A DNA stretch of 64,000 bases from Amycolatopsis camponoti (GTDB taxonomy: Bacteria; Actinomycetota; Actinomycetes; Mycobacteriales; Pseudonocardiaceae), in NCBI RefSeq assembly GCF_902497555.1, contig NZ_CABVGP010000002.1:3298501-3362500 (forward strand), written 5' to 3'. The position numbers and the translations under genes were made by a program. Under the pieces are notes generated by a model. It made no database searches. It was not told the DNA's origin and saw only the letters and a list, made by a program, of their open reading frames with translations. Positions 31,454-42,836 of this stretch are shown piece by piece. How positions within the stretch are numbered: the stretch's first letter is position 1; each line of letters opens with the position of its first letter.

Positions 31454-32038
31454 TTGTCTTCGCCCGAACCCGGCCGCTCGGTGCGCTCCGACGCGCGGCG
31501 CAACCGGGAGAAGCTCGTCGCGATCGCGCGGGCCGCTTTCGCGACCGCCGACGGGACCGTCGCGCTGGAAGCGATCGCCCGCGAGGCCGGCGTCGGCATC
31601 GGCACGCTCTACCGCCATTTCCCGACCCGGGAGGCGCTCGTCGAGGCCGTCTACGCGGCCGAACTGGACGACGTCACCGCGAGCGCGCCGGCGCTGCTCG
31701 GGGAGCTTCCGCCGGAGGCCGCGCTGCGCGCGTGGATGGACTGCTACGCGGCTTTCGTGCAGACGAAGCGCGGCATGGGCGACGTCCTGCGCGCGAGCCT
31801 GGCTTCCGGCCGCATCGCGACCCCGGCGACGCGCCGGCGCATCACCGCGGCGATCGGCACGATCCTGGACGCGGGGGCGCTCGCGGGCACGCTGCGCGCC
31901 GGGGTCGACCCGGAAGACGTCACCTTGATGCTGCTCGGCGTGTTCCTGTCCACTTCGGCCGACCAGGACGCGGAGCGGATCCGGAGGCTGCTCGACCTGA
32001 TCGTCGACGCCCTGCGTCCGCAGGAGCACGTCTCATGA
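31454..32038 (+). CDS. TetR-family transcriptional regulator
   Basis: A 194-aa regulator with an N-terminal HTH (RRNREKLVAIARAAFA, then ALEAIAREAGVGIGTLYRHFPTREALVEAVY) and a C-terminal ligand-binding domain. The start is TTG at 31454, 2 bp after an operator palindrome, so binding would block both transcription and translation initiation. Its likely targets are itself and the divergent aldo/keto reductase. Confidence 0.9.
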   Translation: MSSPEPGRSVRSDARRNREKLVAIARAAFATADGTVALEAIAREAGVGIGTLYRHFPTREALVEAVYAAELDDVTASAPALLGELPPEAALRAWMDCYAAFVQTKRGMGDVLRASLASGRIATPATRRRITAAIGTILDAGALAGTLRAGVDPEDVTLMLLGVFLSTSADQDAERIRRLLDLIVDALRPQEHVS

Positions 32039-32055
32039 TGTAACACGTGCTACAT
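32038..32055 (+). promoter_or_regulatory. 18-bp palindrome and -10 box before chrB-like gene
   Basis: ATGTAACACGTGCTACAT is palindromic except at one base pair and overlaps both the TetR stop codon and the -10-like TACATT (32051-32056), 7 nt before GTG 32064. It is suited to repression of a leaderless transcript. Confidence 0.65.
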
Positions 32056-32063
32056 TCGTCCCC

Positions 32064-32606
32064 GTGACTGACCTTCCCCGATGGTCGGTGCTCGTGGTGC
32101 GGGTGCCGGCCGAGCCGAGCCGCCACCGCGTCGCCGTCTGGCGCGAGCTTCGGCGCGTCGGAGCGCTGTCGCTGGGCCAGGGCGCCTGGGCCGTGCCGGA
32201 CGCGCCGGTGTTCGCCGGGGGAGTGGCCCGGGTGGTCGAGCTGGCCGGGCGCGGCGACGGCGAGGTCCTGGTGCTGGACGCGACCGGGCGGTCGGCGCCG
32301 GACGCCGCCCGCCTGGAGGCGCTGTTCACCGCGGAGCGCACCGAGGAGTGGGCGGAGTTCCTGGCCGACTGCGGCAAGTTCGACGCCGAGATCGACAAGG
32401 AGATCCGCGTCGGGAAGTTCACGATGGCCGAGCTGGAAGAGGAAGAGCAGAGCTTGGAGCGGCTGCGCCGGTGGCACCGCGACATCAAGGCCCGCGACGT
32501 CTTCGGCGCCCCGGCCGCGCCGGAAGCCGACGAGCGGCTGAAGCACTGCGCCGAGCGGCTGGCCGAGTACACCGACCGGGTTTTCCGCGCCCTGCACCAG
32601 ATGTGA
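32064..32606 (+). CDS. ChrB N-terminal-like protein (chromate-resistance regulator type)
   Basis: A 180-aa protein resembling the N-terminal domain of ChrB: WSVLVVRVPAEPSRHRVAVWRELRRVGA, then LGQGAWAVPD, and a long charged helix (FTMAELEEEEQSLERLRRWHRDI) in the second half. ChrB relatives sense or respond to chromate and precede chromate transporters. Here the following gene is an MFS transporter rather than ChrA, so the ligand may differ. The palindrome at 32038-32055 is a plausible binding site. Confidence 0.8.
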   Translation: MTDLPRWSVLVVRVPAEPSRHRVAVWRELRRVGALSLGQGAWAVPDAPVFAGGVARVVELAGRGDGEVLVLDATGRSAPDAARLEALFTAERTEEWAEFLADCGKFDAEIDKEIRVGKFTMAELEEEEQSLERLRRWHRDIKARDVFGAPAAPEADERLKHCAERLAEYTDRVFRALHQM

Positions 32607-32651
32607 CCGTGTTCCCGGGCATCGACGGGCCGCCCCGGCCGTGACGAGGTA

Positions 32652-33797
32652 GTGGTGGACAAGCGGCTGGTCCCCGTCTACGCGGCCGGGTTCGTCACGG
32701 CGTTCGGCGCCCACAGCATCGCCGCCGGGCTCGGCGGCTACACCGAAGGCGAACACGCGTCCCTGCTGACCCTGGGTCTGCTGCTGGCGGTTTACGACGG
32801 CGCCGAGATCGTGCTGAAGCCGGTGTTCGGGGCGCTGGCCGACCGCGTCGGGCCGCGGCCCGTGCTGCTGGGCGGGCTGGTGGCGTTCGCCGTCGCGTCG
32901 ACGGCTTTCGTGCTCGCGGGCGATCCCGCGCTGGTCGGCCTGGCGCGGCTCGGGCAGGGGGCCGCCGCGGCCGCGTTTTCCCCGGCCGCGGGGGCGCTGG
33001 TGGCCCGGCTGGCGCCGAAGACCGGCCACGGCCGCGCTTTCGGCGGCTACGGCGCCTGGAAGGGCCTCGGCTACACGCTCGGCCCGGCGCTGGGCGGCGT
33101 CCTGATCACGCTCGGCGGGTACGCACTGCTGTTCGGCACGCTCGGCGGGCTCGCGCTCGCGGTCGCCGCCTGGGCCGCGGCGGCCGTCCCCGTCGTGCAG
33201 CCGCTGCCCCGGACCCGGCAGACGGTCCTCGACCTCGTGCGCAGGCTCGCGACCCGAGGGTTTCTCCGTCCGACCGCGACCCTCGCGGGCGCGACGGCGG
33301 CCGTCGCCGTGGGGGTGGGGTTCCTGCCCGTGGCCGGTGCCGCCGCGGGCCTCGGGCCGCTCGTCACGGGGGTGGTGGTGTCCCTGCTGGCGGCCGCGGG
33401 AGCGCTGGTCCAGCCGTGGGCCGGGCGGGCCCGCGACGCCGACCGCATCGGCGACGCGACGGGCATGGTGGCCGGGCTCGTCCTGGCCGCGCTCGGCCTG
33501 GCGTCGGCGGTCGTGCTGCCGGGGATCGCCGGACTCCTGGCAGCCGCGGTGGCCATCGGCGCCGGAACCGGCCTGGCGACGCCGATCGGGTTCGCGCACC
33601 TGGCCGCGGCGACGCCACCGGCACGCCTCGGCCAGACGATGGGCGTGGCCGAGGTGGGCCGCGAACTGGGCGACGCGGGCGGCCCACTGTTCGTCGGCGC
33701 GCTCGCCGCGGCCGGTTCCCTCGGTCTCGGCATGGCCGGGCTGGAGGGGGTGCTGGTGGTTTTCGCGGCGTCGGTGGCGTTCAGCGCACGCCGTTAG
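32652..33797 (+). CDS. MFS transporter downstream of chrB-like gene
   Basis: A 381-aa major facilitator with about 11-12 hydrophobic segments. Motif A-like GALADRVGPRPVLLGG lies near residue 60, and the second half starts near 210. Spacing of 45 bp from the ChrB-like gene suggests an operon in which the ChrB-like protein controls an exporter. The start may be either of two adjacent GTG codons (32652, 32655). Confidence 0.88.
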   Translation: MVDKRLVPVYAAGFVTAFGAHSIAAGLGGYTEGEHASLLTLGLLLAVYDGAEIVLKPVFGALADRVGPRPVLLGGLVAFAVASTAFVLAGDPALVGLARLGQGAAAAAFSPAAGALVARLAPKTGHGRAFGGYGAWKGLGYTLGPALGGVLITLGGYALLFGTLGGLALAVAAWAAAAVPVVQPLPRTRQTVLDLVRRLATRGFLRPTATLAGATAAVAVGVGFLPVAGAAAGLGPLVTGVVVSLLAAAGALVQPWAGRARDADRIGDATGMVAGLVLAALGLASAVVLPGIAGLLAAAVAIGAGTGLATPIGFAHLAAATPPARLGQTMGVAEVGRELGDAGGPLFVGALAAAGSLGLGMAGLEGVLVVFAASVAFSARR

Positions 33798-33844
33798 GCG
33801 GACCGCCCCGTTCGTCAACCACGGCCCGGCTCTCGAGTCCCAGA

Positions 33845-33894
33845 CGGTCGTGAGTGAGAAACAGGGTTAGAACACTGTTTCTCACTCACGACCG
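33845..33894. repeat. Perfect 20-bp stem hairpin between convergent genes
   Basis: Positions 33845-33864 (CGGTCGTGAGTGAGAAACAG) pair perfectly with 33875-33894 around a 10-nt loop. The arms are much less GC-rich than their surroundings and contain the GTGAGTGAGAAAC word. It could be a terminator for the MFS gene or a copy of a dispersed intergenic palindrome. Confidence 0.7.
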
Positions 33895-33914
33895 CGCCCA
33901 GCAGCCCAAAAGGA

Positions 33915-33952
33915 ACGGGCCCGGCCGATCCCCCAGGATCAGCCGGGCCCGT
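33915..33952 (-). terminator. Hairpin downstream of katG
   Basis: ACGGGCCCGGC (33915-33925) pairs with 33942-33952, with an inner GATC/GATC pair; it starts 15 bp past the katG stop on the minus strand. Confidence 0.7.
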
Positions 33953-33966
33953 CACCAAGCCAAGGA

Positions 33967-36644
<2,678 letters not shown>

Positions 36645-36651
36645 GCCGGTC

Positions 36652-36681
36652 ACCCTAGGGGGCTTCTCTGGAATGAGTCAA
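36652..36681 (-). promoter_or_regulatory. furA-katG promoter
   Basis: On the minus strand, -35 TTGACT (36676-36681) and -10 TAGGGT (36652-36657) are separated by 18 nt, and the -10 ends 7 nt before GTG 36644. The TTGACTCATTCCAG sequence resembles the AT-rich FurA-bound element known upstream of mycobacterial and Streptomyces furA genes. Confidence 0.7.
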
Positions 36682-36718
36682 GTTATCGGCGGCGTGTCAC
36701 CCGGCCGGGTTTTCAAGA

Positions 36719-37876
36719 TCAGGTCGGCGGGATCCGGTGGCGGGCGATCAGCTGGGCGGCGATGACGGTGCGCTGGATCTCGTTGGTGCCCTCGCCGACG
36801 ATCATCAGCGGCGCGTCGCGGAAATAGCGCTCGACGTCGTATTCCTTGGAGTAGCCGTAGCCGCCGTGGACGCGGATCGCGTCCAGAGCGACCTGCATCG
36901 CGGCCTCCGACGCGAACAGCTTCGCCATCCCCGCCTCCATGTCGGCGCGCACCCCGGCGTCGAGCTTCGCGGCGGCGTCCAGCGTCAGCAGACGCGCCGC
37001 GCGCACCTTGGTGGCCATGTCCGCCAGCAGGTTGCCGACGGACTGGTGCTGCCAGATCGGCTTGTCGAACGTCTCGCGTTCCTGGGCGTACTTCACGGCG
37101 TCGTCCAGCGCCGCCTGGCCGACGCCCACCGCTCGCGCGGCGACCTGGACGCGGCCCACCTCCAGACCGCGCATCATCTGCGCCCAGCCCTCGTTCGGGG
37201 TGCCGCCCAGCACCGCGTCCGCGCCCACGCGCCGGCCGTCGAAGACCAGCTCGCACGCCTCGACGCCGCGGTAGCCGAGCTTGGGCAGCTTGGGGGAGAC
37301 GGTCAGGCCGTCGCCGGGCTCGACGAGCAGGACGCTCATGCCGCGGTGGGCCGGGGTGGCGTCGCGGTCGGTGACGCAGAGCAGGCCGATGAGCCCGGAG
37401 TGGGCGGCGTTGGAGATCCAGGTCTTCGACCCGGTGATCGAGTAGCCGTCGCCGTCGGGGGTGGCGTGGGTGCGCATGGCCTGCAGGTCGCTGCCGCCGC
37501 CGGGTTCAGTGAGCGCCATGGTCGCCCGGATCGTGCCTTCGGCCATGGCGGGCAGGTACTTTTCGCGCTGCTCGGGCGTGCCGAAGGTCTTGATCAGGTA
37601 GGTGATCACGGAGTGCCCGCCGATGGCGCCGGCCAGGCTCATCCAGCCGCGGGCCAGTTCCTCGGTGACCCGGGCGAAGCACGCCGTGCTGACGTCGACG
37701 CCGCCGTGCTCGGCGGGGGCGAGGAGGCCGAAGAAGCCGAGCTTCTTCATTTCCTCGATGAGCTCGGCGGGGTAGATGTCGTCGGCCTCGAATTCGCGGA
37801 CGCGCGGCCGGACGCGTTCGTCGGTGAACTCGGCCACGAGGGCCACGATCCGCGTCTCGTCGTCGGTGAGCGTCAT
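36719..37876 (-). CDS. Acyl-CoA dehydrogenase
   Basis: A 385-aa FAD enzyme of the acyl-CoA dehydrogenase family. Signatures ATMALTEPGGGSDL and KTWISNAAHSG bind flavin and substrate in the middle domain, and the C-terminal domain has IRVHGGYGYSKEYDVERYFRDA with the catalytic-base region and the GTNEIQRTVIA end. It probably oxidises a short or branched acyl-CoA. TAGGAT ends 6 nt upstream of ATG 37876, suggesting a leaderless transcript. Confidence 0.95.
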   Translation of the reverse strand: MTLTDDETRIVALVAEFTDERVRPRVREFEADDIYPAELIEEMKKLGFFGLLAPAEHGGVDVSTACFARVTEELARGWMSLAGAIGGHSVITYLIKTFGTPEQREKYLPAMAEGTIRATMALTEPGGGSDLQAMRTHATPDGDGYSITGSKTWISNAAHSGLIGLLCVTDRDATPAHRGMSVLLVEPGDGLTVSPKLPKLGYRGVEACELVFDGRRVGADAVLGGTPNEGWAQMMRGLEVGRVQVAARAVGVGQAALDDAVKYAQERETFDKPIWQHQSVGNLLADMATKVRAARLLTLDAAAKLDAGVRADMEAGMAKLFASEAAMQVALDAIRVHGGYGYSKEYDVERYFRDAPLMIVGEGTNEIQRTVIAAQLIARHRIPPT

Positions 37877-38060
37877 CGCCCGATCCTAACGCGGACGGCG
37901 TACCGTACCCCGGTTCCCGATCACCCGCAGTCCGGCGCCGGAATCCCCGGAGGATTCAGGCAGACCCCGAAGTCCCGATGGGCACGAGTCGCCCCGATTC
38001 GTCCGTATCGACGTACTTTCGATGGCGAAGATCTTTTCGATTCCGGAGAAAGGAACCACA

Positions 38061-38531
38061 ATGGCGAACAACTGGACCAGAACAGCCATCACGGTCGCGG
38101 CCGCCGCTTCGGCCGTTTCGCTGCTCGGCGCCGTTCCCGCGGCCGCCGCGGACGTCACCCGCCACTGCGTGCTGAACGCGGAAACCGGTGTGCAGCACTG
38201 TTCCACGGGCACGCAGCGCTCGCTCGCCCTCGCGGAGGCGGACGGCGACGTCGTGCAGGGCACGTTCTTCGACGGGCCCGACTACACCGGGAACTCGCTG
38301 ACGATCACCGGACCCGAACTGTGCAAGAAGGACGGCTGGGTCAACTGGCAGTTCGACCTGGGCGACGACTGGAAGAACAAGATCTCCTCGGTGCAGCCGT
38401 GGGGGAACTGCTGGGTCTGGCTCTACCCGGAGCCGAACCTCGGCGGCGACCGCGACGGCCCGTTCAAGGAGAACACCGGCAACGTCGGGTCGTTCATGAA
38501 CGACCGCACCCAGTCCATCGGTTTCAGCTGA
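38061..38531 (+). CDS. Secreted beta/gamma-crystallin-like protein
   Basis: A 156-aa exported protein (signal to about residue 30, VPAAAADV) with two Greek-key-like repeats. The first runs FFDGPDYTGNSLTITG to GDDWKNKISSVQPW; the second runs WVWLYPEPNLGGDRDGPF to FMNDRTQSIGF. Both show the crystallin pattern of an aromatic/Gly motif followed by a D/N-D/N-x-x-x-S segment; the second calcium-type motif is slightly degenerate. Four cysteines may form disulfides. Relatives include Streptomyces metalloproteinase inhibitors and spherulin-like proteins. ATG 38061 has GGAGAAAGGA upstream; an in-frame ATG at 38022 would spoil the signal peptide. The next gene follows after 16 bp. Confidence 0.75.
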   Translation: MANNWTRTAITVAAAASAVSLLGAVPAAAADVTRHCVLNAETGVQHCSTGTQRSLALAEADGDVVQGTFFDGPDYTGNSLTITGPELCKKDGWVNWQFDLGDDWKNKISSVQPWGNCWVWLYPEPNLGGDRDGPFKENTGNVGSFMNDRTQSIGFS

Positions 38532-38547
38532 GCGAGGAGTGATCACC

Positions 38548-39165
38548 ATGACCAGCAAGCGAAACGCCTGGACGGCGGCGGGCCTCGGCCTGCTGACCGC
38601 CGCCGGCCTCGTGCTCACGGCGCCCGGCGCGTCGGCCGACGGCCAGCCCACCGCGCGGGAACTGCTCGACAAGTGCGACAACGGAACGGATTCGTGCGTG
38701 TTCCACCCGGCCGGCCCGCCGGAGGAGCACACCGGCGCCGGGCACCAGGTCGGGGAAGCGGCGTTCAACTGCACCGGCGATCTGCAGCGCAGCACGGTCA
38801 ACTGGTCCGACACGACGGGCGAATCGAACAGTTTCGGCGTGTCGCTTTCCGCGGAATACGGTTTCTCGGAAGTGTTCAAGGTGTCCATCGAGACGTCTTA
38901 CCAGCACACCTGGGAATCGTCGCACACCGAAGGGCAGGCGACCAACGTCGACGTCCGGCCCGGCGAAAAGGGCTGGGTGGAACGCGCGCCGAAGATGCAG
39001 AAGGTGCACGGCACCTACGAAATGCATTTCCCGGACAAGTTCTACGACCACTACATCTGGTACCAGGACTTCGACGCGGACGGCCCGGTACCCGGCTCGA
39101 CCGGGGACATCACGCAGCACACCGCGCCGATGACCGACCAGGAGCGCAGCGAGCACTGCGGCTGA
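38548..39165 (+). CDS. Secreted beta-rich protein, possible aerolysin/ETX-MTX2-like
   Basis: A 205-aa exported protein (signal to about residue 31, PGASADG). The centre is dominated by alternating Ser/Thr-rich amphipathic strands (SNSFGVSLSAEYGFSEVF, then SIETSYQHTWESSHTEG), followed by a PGEKGWVERAPKMQKVHGTY segment. That pattern recalls the insertion-loop and core strands of aerolysin-type pore-forming proteins of the ETX/MTX2 family. It is short for that family, and the assignment is tentative. Four cysteines are present. It lies 16 bp after the crystallin-like gene with its own GAGGAG, so the two are made together. Confidence 0.5.
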   Translation: MTSKRNAWTAAGLGLLTAAGLVLTAPGASADGQPTARELLDKCDNGTDSCVFHPAGPPEEHTGAGHQVGEAAFNCTGDLQRSTVNWSDTTGESNSFGVSLSAEYGFSEVFKVSIETSYQHTWESSHTEGQATNVDVRPGEKGWVERAPKMQKVHGTYEMHFPDKFYDHYIWYQDFDADGPVPGSTGDITQHTAPMTDQERSEHCG

Positions 39166-39262
39166 CGGGCGCGGGCCCGGCCGTCGCCGCGCGCGGGGTG
39201 CGGCGGCGGTCGGCCCGCTCACACCCGGGAATCATTTCCGGCCGCCGGACGCTGGGACGGGT

Positions 39263-40285
39263 GTGAAGAAGATCGGTTTCCTCTCGTTCGGCCACTGGTC
39301 GCCGAGCCCGCACTCCGAGACCCGCTCCGCCGCGGACTTCCTGCACCAGTCGATCGACCTGGCGGTCGCGGCCGAGGAGCTGGGTGTCGACGGCGCGTAC
39401 TTCCGCGTGCACCACTTCGCGCGGCAGGCGGCGAGCCCGTTCCCGCTGCTCTCGGCGATCGGGGCGCGGACCTCGAAGATCGAGATCGGCACCGGCGTGA
39501 TCGACATGCGCTACGAGAACCCGCTGTACATGGTCGAGGACGCCGGGGCGGCGGACCTGATCTCGGGCGGCCGGCTCCAGCTCGGCATCAGCCGGGGATC
39601 CCCCGAGCAGGTGATCGAGGGCTGGCGCTACTTCGGGTACGCCCCCGCCGACGGCGAGACCGACGCCGACATGGCCCGGCAGCACACCGAGGTCTTCCTC
39701 AAGCTGCTCGAGGGCGAGGGCTTCGCCCAGCCGAACCCGCGGCCGATGTTCTCCAATCCGCCGGGCCTGCTGCGGCTCGAGCCGCACTCCGAGGGCCTGC
39801 GGGACCGCATCTGGTGGGGGTCGAGCTCGAACGCGACGAGCGTCTGGGCCGCGAAGCTGGGCATGAACCTGCAGAGCTCGACGCTCAAGGACGACGAGAC
39901 GGGTGAGCCGCTGCACGTCCAGCAGCGCAAGCAGATCGAGGCCTACCGCGAGGCGTGGACGGAGGCCGGCCACGAGTGGGAGCCGCGCGTGTCGGTCAGC
40001 CGCAGCATCTTCGCGCTGACGAACGACCAGGACCGCGCGTACTTCGGCGGCGACCGCAACTCGCGCGACTAGGTCGGCATGATCGACGAGAACACCCGCG
40101 CGATCTTCGGGCGCTCGTACGCCGCCGAGCCGGACGAGCTGGTCCGCGAGCTCAAGGAGGACGAGGCGGTCCAGGCCGCGGACACGCTCCTGCTGACCAT
40201 CCCGAACCAGCTGGGGGTCGACTACAACGTCCACGTGCTGGAGAGCATCCTGACCCACGTGGCCCCGGAGCTCGGCTGGCGCTGA
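39263..40285 (+). pseudogene. LLM-class flavin-dependent oxidoreductase interrupted by an in-frame TAG
   Basis: A luciferase-like monooxygenase of about 340 codons. The N-terminal barrel is normal (KKIGFLSFGHWSPSP, then EELGVDGAYFRVHHFA and LQLGISRGSPEQV), but a TAG at 40070-40072 stops the frame at residue 269. The very next in-frame codons continue the family C-terminus (GMIDENTRAIFGRSYAAEP to LTHVAPELGWR) up to the stop at 40283-40285. One substitution, most simply CAG to TAG, explains it. It may be an inactive gene, a truncated protein, a read-through case or a sequencing error. Confidence 0.8.
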
Positions 40286-40328
40286 CGCCCATCCGGCCTG
40301 GTGGTGGCGGCCACCGGGCCGGGAGCGG

Positions 40329-41093
40329 TCAGCTGTGCGAAACGGTCAGGCCGTAGAACGCGACCCGCGCGCCCTTCGTCGTGCTGCTCGACGACGACTG
40401 GTTGTACGAGCCCGCCTTGAAGTACTGCTTGTACGCCTTGAACGACGACGGGATCGAGTAGTGGGTGACACTGCCGTTGACCGTCAGGTCGATGGTGTTG
40501 CCGCCCGAGATGCCGATCGTGTAGGTCCAGGTCTTGCCGACGGCCACGTGCCCGACGGTGTGCGACGTCTGGCCGCCGTCGGGGGAGTTCTCCGTGCCCA
40601 GCACGATGTCGCCGCTGGACCGGTAGTACAGCTCCAGCAACGGTTTCGTCGACGACCCGCCCGTGCCGAGGTGGACCTGGCCGACGCACACGTTCGACGT
40701 CACCGACACCACGCGCAGCGTCGCGTTCAGCTTGTGCGAGCCGCTCAGCGACCAGTTCGCGGCCGAGCCGTCGCGGTTCATCTCGCGCAGCTCGGACCGC
40801 GCGTAGTTCGAGTTCGGGGTGGTGACGCCCTTTTCCGGCGCCCAGAAGGTCATCGCGCCGTCGCGGGTGTCGGTGTAGAAGTAGCTGTCCTGGAAGCCGT
40901 TCGCGCCCTTGAGCCGGGACGACGAGATGGTGGTCGGCGAGCCGGGGGAGCCGACCGGCTCCTGCAGCTGCCAGATCCCCAGGTCGAAGTTGCCGCCCGG
41001 GGCGACGGTCGGGTCGGCGGCCGATGCGGGGAGAGCGGTGGCGGCGGCCAGTGCCGGGACCGCCAGCAGGACGAGCAGGGAACGCAAGCGCAT
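40329..41093 (-). CDS. Secreted polysaccharide lyase family 7 (alginate lyase-type)
   Basis: A 254-aa exported jelly-roll lyase with a Sec signal (about 1-25, ending ASAAD). All three PL7 motifs are present: RSELREM, the QVH catalytic triplet, and YFKAGSYNQ near the C-terminus. QVH rather than QIH is often linked to polyM preference, but that is not decisive. It cleaves alginate or a similar uronate polymer by beta-elimination outside the cell. It is a single-domain enzyme with no binding module. Confidence 0.93.
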   Translation of the reverse strand: MRLRSLLVLLAVPALAAATALPASAADPTVAPGGNFDLGIWQLQEPVGSPGSPTTISSSRLKGANGFQDSYFYTDTRDGAMTFWAPEKGVTTPNSNYARSELREMNRDGSAANWSLSGSHKLNATLRVVSVTSNVCVGQVHLGTGGSSTKPLLELYYRSSGDIVLGTENSPDGGQTSHTVGHVAVGKTWTYTIGISGGNTIDLTVNGSVTHYSIPSSFKAYKQYFKAGSYNQSSSSSTTKGARVAFYGLTVSHS

Positions 41094-41255
41094 CGAGGTG
41101 TCCTTTCACGATGTAAATGGTCTGGACAACCCGGCGGCGTGGGAAAACGGTAAGTCCCTGTTGGCGTCATGTCAAGGATTGACCCGCGAGCTACCGCGTC
41201 CCGTGATTCTCCGCCAGTGCTCCCGGGTACCACTCGGGTCCCCAAAGGGAGATGT

Positions 41256-42686
41256 TCATGCAGGTAGACGGACGTTCGGTGGTCCGGCGGGACAGCTGAA
41301 GTCGTGGTGGGGTGTCCTCAGCGTCAGCAGGTAGCCGTCCACCGCCGCCAGGGTGCACGGGGTGCGCCGGTAGGCACCGTGCCCCGAGCCTTCGTAGGTC
41401 AGCAGCGTGGTGTTCGCCGGCGCCTGGCGGTGGGCGTTCACGGCCCAGGCGTACGGCGTCGCCGGGTCGTAGCGGCTGGTCACCAGCAGGATCCGCGGGG
41501 CCAGGGGGATGCTGAGCCGGTGCGGCGGGTTCGCGGGCGGGCCGGCGACGCCGAGGCACGCGGCGGCTTCACCGTGGCCGATCGTGCTGCCGCGCATGAT
41601 CGGCGACCGGCGCAGCTCTTCGGCGTGCATCGCCGAATACCGCGCGAACGTCGGCATCCGCAGGTCGAAGTCCTGGCAGACGACGGCAAGGCGGACCGCC
41701 TCGTAGTTGGGGGTGAACTCGGCTCGCACCGGCGACGTGCCGGCGGCGGTGTCGGCGATCACCCGGGCCACGTCGTCCCAGTCGGGGACGCGCATGTCCG
41801 CGTACACCTGGTCGCGCAACCAGTTGTGCGGGAACGGCATCCCGTCGGCGGCGATCTGGGCCCGCCGCCAGGTCGCCAGGACGTCCCGCCCGTGCAGCGC
41901 GCACGTCGTGGTGGCGGCGCACCACGCGGTGAACTGCCCGAACAGCTCGTCCACGGCGGCGGCCCGGTCGCCCACGAAGTGCGCGAGATCGACGCTGTGG
42001 TCGATGACGCCGTCCAGCACCATCGCGCGGACGTGGTCGCCGTACCGCTCGGCGTACTGCCGGCCCAGCAGCGTGCCGTAGGACGCGCCGTGGAAGCTGA
42101 TCCGGTCTTCGCCCAGCGCGCGGCGGACGGCGTCCAGGTCGCGGGCGTTGGTGGCGGTGTCGGCGTGGTCGAAGACCGGCAGGTTCCGCGCGCGGCAGTC
42201 GGCGACCAGCTGCCGGTTGCGGGCGCGCAGCGCGTCGAACTCCGCCCGGTCGGCGGGCTCGTCGCCGGGATCGTCGGGCGTGGTCTCGCAGTCGATGTAG
42301 CCGGTGCGGCCGGTCCCGCGCAGGTCGAAGCCCACGACGTCGAACCGCGCCCGGATCTCCGCGCCGAAGTAGCCGGGGGACAACGGGATCTCCGCACCGG
42401 ACGAGCCGGGGCCGCCGGCGTCGGCCAGCAGGACGCCGAGGCGGTGGGCGGGGTCGGTGGCGCGGTGCCGGGCCACCGCGAGGCCGATCGACGGCCCGTG
42501 CGGCCGATCCCAGTCGAGCGGCACCCGGAGCGTGCCACATTCTCCGTCGGGAACGCCGGGGTTGTCCGGGTCGTCCGGGCAGGTCGTCCAGGCGATCGGG
42601 GACGGCGACCACGTCGCGTCCGCGAGGGCGGGTGCCGCGCCAGTCAGCAGGAAAGCGCTTGCCAGGACAGCTCCGAACGCCCGCAC
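41256..42686 (-). CDS. Secreted alpha/beta-hydrolase with TAP-like domain (second copy)
   Basis: A 476-aa exported hydrolase related to the gene at 18.8-20.2 kb. It has a signal peptide to about residue 22 (APALADA), VPLDWDRPHG, a DAGGPGSSGAEIP oxyanion region, FDLRGTGRTGYID, the nucleophile elbow GASYGTLLG, TSRYDPATPYAWA and EGSGHGAYRR with the catalytic His. It probably removes short peptides from protein N-termini. GTG 42686 was chosen for its GGAGGGG ribosome-binding site and because it places the signal peptide at the N-terminus. Confidence 0.88.
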   Translation of the reverse strand: MRAFGAVLASAFLLTGAAPALADATWSPSPIAWTTCPDDPDNPGVPDGECGTLRVPLDWDRPHGPSIGLAVARHRATDPAHRLGVLLADAGGPGSSGAEIPLSPGYFGAEIRARFDVVGFDLRGTGRTGYIDCETTPDDPGDEPADRAEFDALRARNRQLVADCRARNLPVFDHADTATNARDLDAVRRALGEDRISFHGASYGTLLGRQYAERYGDHVRAMVLDGVIDHSVDLAHFVGDRAAAVDELFGQFTAWCAATTTCALHGRDVLATWRRAQIAADGMPFPHNWLRDQVYADMRVPDWDDVARVIADTAAGTSPVRAEFTPNYEAVRLAVVCQDFDLRMPTFARYSAMHAEELRRSPIMRGSTIGHGEAAACLGVAGPPANPPHRLSIPLAPRILLVTSRYDPATPYAWAVNAHRQAPANTTLLTYEGSGHGAYRRTPCTLAAVDGYLLTLRTPHHDFSCPAGPPNVRLPA

Positions 42687-42836
42687 GGTGCCCCCTCCAC
42701 GTGTCGGTCCGCATCCGACCGTAGAACTCGCGTGGCCGGACCACAAGCGTTCGCGGGAAGGAAAAACCAACCGGTCGGCGGGCCCTGATCGTGCTTATGC
42801 TGACGGCCCTCGTCCTCTCTCGAAAGGGTCCCCGCC

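Noticed and set aside
36645..36653. GTG 36653 as the furA start
   Set aside because: It lies within the -10 box of a good promoter, so the transcript would begin downstream of it; GTG 36644/ATG 36641 fit better.
38022..38060. Upstream ATG for the crystallin-like protein
   Set aside because: It would add 13 residues before the signal peptide and lacks a ribosome-binding site, while ATG 38061 has one.
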